13,184 nt of DNA from Acanthamoeba sp. SK_2022b (Eukaryota; Discosea; Longamoebia; Acanthamoebidae), in contig JANDJZ010000967.1 of assembly GCA_027943245.1 (NCBI GenBank), positions 1 through 13,184 on the forward strand, written 5' to 3'. Shown here in pieces: positions 8,948-13,184 of the stretch (positions are counted from its first letter, which is position 1; every line of letters starts with the position of its first letter). The notes below the pieces were generated by a model that saw nothing but the letters and a program-made list of their open reading frames with translations, did not search any database and was not told where the DNA came from. The position numbers and the translations under genes were made by a program.

Positions 8948-11387
8948 TCACGCGACGACCGAACACGATCCCGTAGTGGGAACATCGCCCGCAGAAAAAG
9001 GGCCCCGTACACCAATTGGCATCTTCTGGACGAGCCAGAGCAGGCGGTGCTGGGTATTGGCCCAGTGCGGCACGGCCCTATCGGCTGCTGCTGGTTTTCT
9101 TGGCCGCCTCTTGATTGGTTGAGATCGGAGTTGAGGTTGGCGGGGCTGTTGGTTGTGGGAGGGAACAGTTGTTCGGGGAAGGCGTCCCTACCTCGGCCCG
9201 CGAGAGGGTGTCGACGAGGTGGGCGATGCAGGGCGCGTCCGAGTGTTCGTTCATCAGGTGGGCGTGGATGAACCGGGCCGCGCTGCAGATCTGGGCTTCC
9301 GAGTACGAGTCCCCGAGCTATCGAGACCAAAAAAAAGAAAGAAAACAAAACAAAACAAAACAAACAAAAACAAAACAAACAAAAACAAAAACAAGGACCT
9401 GGCCTTAGTCTTGTATGCGGAGGCAAGCTGCGCGCAAGCACAGGCCTACCTGGGCCAGCAGCCAATCGAAGGTGGCCGCATCTTTCTCTTGCGCCGGCAG
9501 GCGACGCAGCAGGTCGTGCAGGGCGTAGGTCAGCTTGGCCTTGCTCAGGGCGGCAGAGAAGAAGGGCGCGTAGAGCTGTCCTCCCGACATGACTCTGCCG
9601 ACACGTCAGAGCATGACGGTCATGCGGGAGCACATGCACTTGGTTGGTTATCATCACCGCTCCAGTCCACATACATCTTGTTGGTCGGGGGAGGGGCGCG
9701 AGACCACACCTGAGCCAAGCCGGGAACGGGCGCTCGACGTGCAGCCACAGGCCCGAGTAGCCGAAATCCAGATAGAGCTGGGTGTGGAGGGAGGCGAACA
9801 CCCAGCACGCCGAGTGCTGCTGCTCCTCCTCGCGGTTGCCGGCCACCTGCCCGACGACGTGCACCCGGGTTTCCTTCTGGACCTGCTCCAGCGGAACCAT
9901 GGCGCCTGAATCGTCTGCAAAGGAAACAGAACAAACGGAGCCGCGTTTGGTTGTTGGTTGTTGTTGTGGTCGTGTGGTGGTGGTGGTGGTGGTGGTGGTG
10001 GTGGTGGTGGTGGTGGTGGTGGTGGTGGTGGTGGTGGTGGTGGTGTGGGTTGTGGGGTGGGAACCGAATAGGCTGGCGTGGACCAAGAGATAGCACGGCA
10101 GGCCTTGCTCAGCCTCCCGGCAATGGACATGCGCCTACCCGCCGCCGCCACAACCACAACCACCAGCGTTAGCGCGATGTCCTCTAGCATAGCGTGTGCG
10201 TGCATGCGTCGCTACCTCTGTGAGATCGGCCATGTGCAGCAGGTAGTCTGCCACGCGCCCGTGGTTGACCACCTGGCCTTCGGGGCTCGCCGGCGGTTCG
10301 GCTGGCACGCGGCCTACGACATGCTGCCGGTAGCACCGGAACACCGCGAGAGCTCGCTCTCCTGGCGGCGTGTCACCTGTTGGTGAGCAGCCCACTCGCA
10401 CGAGACCTCGCCATGTATTGGGTGTGTTGTCCCATTCCCCCATGGGGTCAGGTGCGGGCATACGGAGGTGGCACATGGGCAAGGAGCTCAGGTAGCCGAG
10501 AAGATCGGAGGTCGCCAGGTGTGGGGAGACGTGCGCATTGCGGTGGCGGATCAGGTAGGCGTGCAGCTGCATGAGGTGCAGGCCGGCCAACGAAGATTCG
10601 GTGAGCTGTTCCTCCTCCTGGAGCGCCAGCACGTAGCCTGTATTGGGGAAAGGGGTAATGATCAAGATATAGGGCGCCTCCCATCCCATGCACGCGTACA
10701 TGGCGTGGACAACCGAAAATCTCAAAACATAAAACAAAAAACAAAGACAAAAATAAATAAATAAAAAAATAATAAAAACGGGAACCCCGCACCGAGGCGA
10801 TGGTCGAGGTCCTGATGGGAGGAGGGCAGCGCGCCGAACATCAGGTGCTGCTCCATCGCAGTCCACCACGCATCCTTGCCTGCTGGTTGGTCCGTATCTT
10901 CCTCGGTGGTCTCCACAGCGGTCGGTCCCAACTCTTCTTCACTTGTTGCACCATCATTGTCGTAATCGTCATCGTCTTGATGGGGCGGCTGCTCCGCCGT
11001 GAACTGCGATTGGTCATCCGGTCTGGCCTCTCCTTCGACGCCCCGATCGGTGGTGTCCCCACTCTGGCTGTGGTCCCTGTGGGCACGGGGCCAGCAGCAC
11101 CGGCAGCATCAGCATCCGCAGCTGTTCCTGCCCTCTTGCGACGTACCTCCTCGTGGTAGCTCTTCTCTCCGTTTTGCTCCTCCTCTTCCTCTTTCTACCG
11201 GCGCCCTGCTCCTCCTGCTGCTGCTCCGCGCGACCTTGGAGTAACTCCTCTGCGTCAGACTCGGCCTCGTCGTCGCCATCGCTGTCCGCTGCATCGGTGC
11301 TGACCTCCTGCCAACGCGCAGCATGGAGCAGTGGGGCGGTGACCGAAACCAATCAGCCAAGTGGGTCTATCAGGCCAGCAAGTTGCA

Positions 11388-11454
<67 letters not shown>

Positions 11455-13184
11455 CCTCACATAGAGGGGGGGAGAGAGAGAGAGGGAGAAGAGGCACGAG
11501 AGGAGCTAGGTAGGCGTCTTGGCGCGAGGCAGCCTCGAGGGTGAAGTAGATGCGGCGGAGGCCATTCACCTCGATCATGTAGGCGCCCGTGCAGGTGAAC
11601 AGCCCCCGATAGTGCCACCGGTCCTCATCACCCGGCCCGCATGGCGGAGCGTAGGCGGACGTCGCCAGCGAGTTGACGATCACCTTATAGAGAGTGCGAC
11701 CGAAGAGAGGCACGCTGAGCACAGATTGCTGGTGGGGCAGGCGGCCACCTCTTTCGTCGCACGCGTCCTGGCGGGGTACCCTGATCGGCTTGCCGGTGGC
11801 GATCGATGTGATCCACGACTTGTTGATGGCACGGGCAAACGTGGCATCGATGTCTGGAGGTCTGCCCCTGTTTTTTGTTTGTTTGTTTGTTTGGGGAGGA
11901 GCATACTGGGCAGTGTATACACACACATAAACGCGCAATTTGGCGCAACAAGGAAATTACATCAAGGCCTCCGTACTTGGCTTACCTGCCGCTTTGTGTG
12001 CCACTCGAGAAGTAGATGATGAAGTCAAGGCCGTCCATATTGACCAGACCGCGTTGCCTGCCCATCTTGATCGACTTCACGCCTTCGTGAACGCACAGTC
12101 GCGCGCGTCTACAGTTAGCCATGCGCGCTTATGAGATCTTGAGCGCACCTGCGCGGCGCGATACCTTGGCTCATCGTTGCGCAGACGGCTTGCACGGCTG
12201 GACACACAACACGGCCACAGGATGGGGAGAGAGATTTAATCGCGACACACGCCACACACGCACGCACGCATGTACACGCGCAGAGAGCAAAGTAGTGGGG
12301 GGGGGATAGTACGGCCCTGCCCGTGAAGTTGTGACTCTACCACATGCGCATACGATTCGAACACGTGGCCGACGGGAATGCCCTGCGGGTGGCCGAAGAA
12401 GCTGTGCACGGGCTTCTTGTGCGCTGGCAGATCAGCACGCACGAGGTCACCTCACCTTGCCGTATCCCACATGCAAGGGGGGGGGAACGGCGCACCTTTC
12501 TCAAGCCAGTAGTTGTCGCGCTCGGCCACCGTGAGGCACTGGCGAGGTGGGGTGCCCTGGCGATACACCACACCGCACAGCAACGGAATCACGAGTAGCC
12601 TTTGGGGCCGTTCAGGTGGCACACAGATGGTTGCCGTACCAGCTTTGTCGGGCTGGGCACGTCGCTCGACATGAAACGAGCAGTGATGGACCACCGCTCA
12701 GACTTGACCGCGGGAGCTACGGGCACCTGTACGTACAGAGGCCGCGTCGGCGTGCGTCACCTCCCCAATGTGAGCTCTACTGTCTGCACCGTGGCACGCG
12801 ATGCGCTGCCCTCGTCCCACGCTTGCCATTGCAGTGGACGAATCGATACCCAATGCACCAGGTGGTCTTGAAAGTCGCCCTCCATCATGTACAGAGACCT
12901 GTGGGGCTGCCGACGAGGAGGAGGCTGGTCAGCGCAGGTAGGTCGAACCACATACATAGGTGATAGATATCGGCGAGCGGGGGTAGCACAACGAACCAGA
13001 GCGACGACCCACTTGCGCTTTGTGTCCTTGTCCTCGATGCAAAAGTCCCGTTCTCTGTGGTGGCGCGTATTCGCTTGAGGAACGACCACCGCGCCGCTGT
13101 CCCTCAAGGAGCAGGATCAGGAAAGGGGCAGCCTACGCGCCGACAGAGACCGCGATGACGCGGCCATCCTTGACGTCGGTTTGG
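8948..13184 (-). CDS. Predicted AlkB-like 2OG/Fe(II) oxygenase fused to SRA-like domain and unknown C-terminal region, 5' end outside window
   Basis: Exons, 5' to 3': 13184-13137, 13054-12997, 12906-12781, 12726-12640 (or -12625), 12556-12496, 12423-12354, 12108-11986, 11867-11780, 11683-11498, 11307-11147, 11076-10793, 10637-10216, 10134-10065, 9914-9710, 9594-9450, 9317-9192, 9145-8948 (TGA). About 819 codons are in the window, all junctions GT-AG and phase-consistent. Order: the end of an AlkB fold (VIAVSVGAERDF, ALPHRSLYMMEGDFQ, metal-ligand His in LVHWV, 2OG-binding RWSITARF); a divergent SRA fold (HPQGIPVGHVFESR, FIIYFSSGT, GKPIRV, YRGLF); an acidic linker with basic GRKRKRRSK, probably a nuclear signal; then some 400 residues with no recognised domain, ending in a basic IKRRPRKP segment. 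Inferred role: nuclear enzyme acting on modified nucleic acid. The linkage between AlkB and SRA rests on one intron (12557-12639), and a read-through stop exists at 12591-12589. Confidence 0.6.
9335..9394. repeat. (AAAAC)n/(AAAC)n tract in gene-5 intron
   Basis: A-rich CAAAA/CAAAC units in the intron 9318-9449. The coding strand therefore reads as a long T-rich tract with scattered G, giving a strong pyrimidine-like run before the acceptor at 9317. Confidence 0.85.
9974..10045. repeat. (GTG)24 trinucleotide microsatellite in gene-5 intron
   Basis: Uninterrupted GTG run, (CAC)n on the coding strand, in the intron 9915-10064. It opens long low-complexity frames (poly-His, poly-Thr, poly-Pro, poly-Val, poly-Trp) that are not real proteins. 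Confidence 0.95.
10727..10778. repeat. AT-rich (AAAC/AAAT) tract in gene-5 intron
   Basis: A-rich units such as AAAAC and AAAT inside the intron 10638-10792. The coding strand is T-rich. Composition contrasts sharply with the flanking exons. Confidence 0.8.
11390..11453. repeat. (CA)32 dinucleotide microsatellite in gene-5 intron
   Basis: 64-nt perfect CA run in the intron 11308-11497, (TG)n on the coding strand. This is opposite in orientation to the two GT tracts in the kinase introns relative to transcription. Confidence 0.97.
11498..12423 (-). other. Divergent SRA (SET- and RING-associated, YDG) -like domain
   Basis: Spans exons 12423-12354, 12108-11986, 11867-11780 and 11683-11498. Matches to the SRA order: FGHPQGIPVGHVFESR (family G-I-x-V-G-x-x-F-x-x-R), a V-H pair, DFIIYFSSGT (family D-x-I-Y-T-G-x-G-G), a helix ending in TGKPIRV (family G-x-P-V-R-V), SAYAPP (family K-Y-A-P), and YRGLF replacing the YDG-L-Y signature. 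The family's SGGYEDD loop is not evident. SRA domains flip out and read 5-methylcytosine or 5-hydroxymethylcytosine; whether this one still does is unknown. Confidence 0.55.
11870..11892. repeat. (GTTT)n tract in gene-5 intron
   Basis: TTTTTTGTTTGTTTG run in the intron 11868-11985, just upstream (on the coding strand) of the acceptor at 11868-11869. On the coding strand it is A-rich, so this intron lacks a normal polypyrimidine tract. Confidence 0.8.
12673..13184 (-). other. AlkB-like 2-oxoglutarate/Fe(II) oxygenase domain (C-terminal half)
   Basis: Four exons give the second half of a double-stranded beta-helix of AlkB type. The segments match the family order seen in ALKBH2/AlkB: a strand I-A-V-S-x-G-A-x-R-D-F, then L-P-H-x-S-L-x-M-M-x-G-x-x-Q, the distal iron-binding His in HLVHWV, and the 2OG-contacting R-x-S-x-T-x-R (RWSITAR; AlkB family RxNxTxR). 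The HxD iron ligands would lie upstream, outside the window, so catalytic completeness cannot be judged. Family members remove alkyl groups from, or hydroxylate, nucleic-acid bases. Confidence 0.75.

Noticed and set aside
9974..10045. Open frames encoding poly-His, poly-Thr, poly-Pro, poly-Val or poly-Trp proteins.
   Set aside because: They are translations of the intronic GTG microsatellite in six frames, flanked by good splice sites of gene 5.
8719..10086. A 455-codon minus-strand open frame that looks like one long gene.
   Set aside because: It shares only short pieces with the phase-consistent exons and includes repeat translation. The true exons switch frame several times here.
10352..10381. 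Possible intron inside the 422-nt exon of gene 5 (GT at the left, CAACAG at the right, phase 1 both sides).
   Set aside because: It would be only 30 nt, below a credible intron size, and the frame is open without it.
12757..12780. A TGA at 12759-12757 after VELTLGR could be the end of the AlkB protein.
   Set aside because: Splicing 12727-12780 (54 nt, GT-AG, phase 0) instead joins to an exon with RWSITARF, a much better match to the AlkB RxNxTxR motif than VELTLGR.

Overview
The window is nuclear DNA from a GC-rich, intron-dense protist. The best guess is an Acanthamoeba-type amoebozoan. The evidence is a GC-rich coding strand, many short introns (mostly 45-250 nt), a Shk-type kinase (kinase plus SH2, an architecture best known from Amoebozoa), tight gene spacing and long intronic microsatellites. 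The species call is inference. eRF1 carries a standard NIKS motif, and both TAA and TGA are used as ordinary stops, so the standard genetic code applies.

There are five genes. From left to right: (1) the N-terminal two thirds of eukaryotic release factor 1, minus strand, cut by the window edge (1-852). (2) A Shk-family protein kinase with a C-terminal SH2 domain, minus strand, 18 exons (1104-5533). (3) IMP3, the U3 snoRNP/SSU-processome protein, plus strand, 5 exons (6211-7147). (4) A membrane-anchored FkbM-type methyltransferase, minus strand, 4 exons (7289-8612), convergent with IMP3. (5) A large minus-strand gene of at least 17 exons (8948 to beyond 13184). It begins inside an AlkB-like 2-oxoglutarate/Fe(II) oxygenase domain, continues into a divergent SRA(YDG)-like domain, then an acidic and basic linker, and ends in a long C-terminal region I cannot assign.

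All exon models were assembled by hand from splice signals, reading phase and family motifs, and every junction is phase-consistent. The genes are not an operon. eRF1 and IMP3 are translation and ribosome-biogenesis housekeeping genes, and the kinase is a signalling gene. Gene 5 is the most interesting item: the sequence supports fusion of a nucleic-acid dealkylase/hydroxylase-type domain to a modified-base-reader-type domain.

Between genes, 5534-6210 is the divergent promoter region of the kinase and IMP3 and is rich in CACCAC/GTGGTG repeats. The long dinucleotide and trinucleotide microsatellites lie in introns. I saw no tRNA, rRNA, CRISPR or mobile element.
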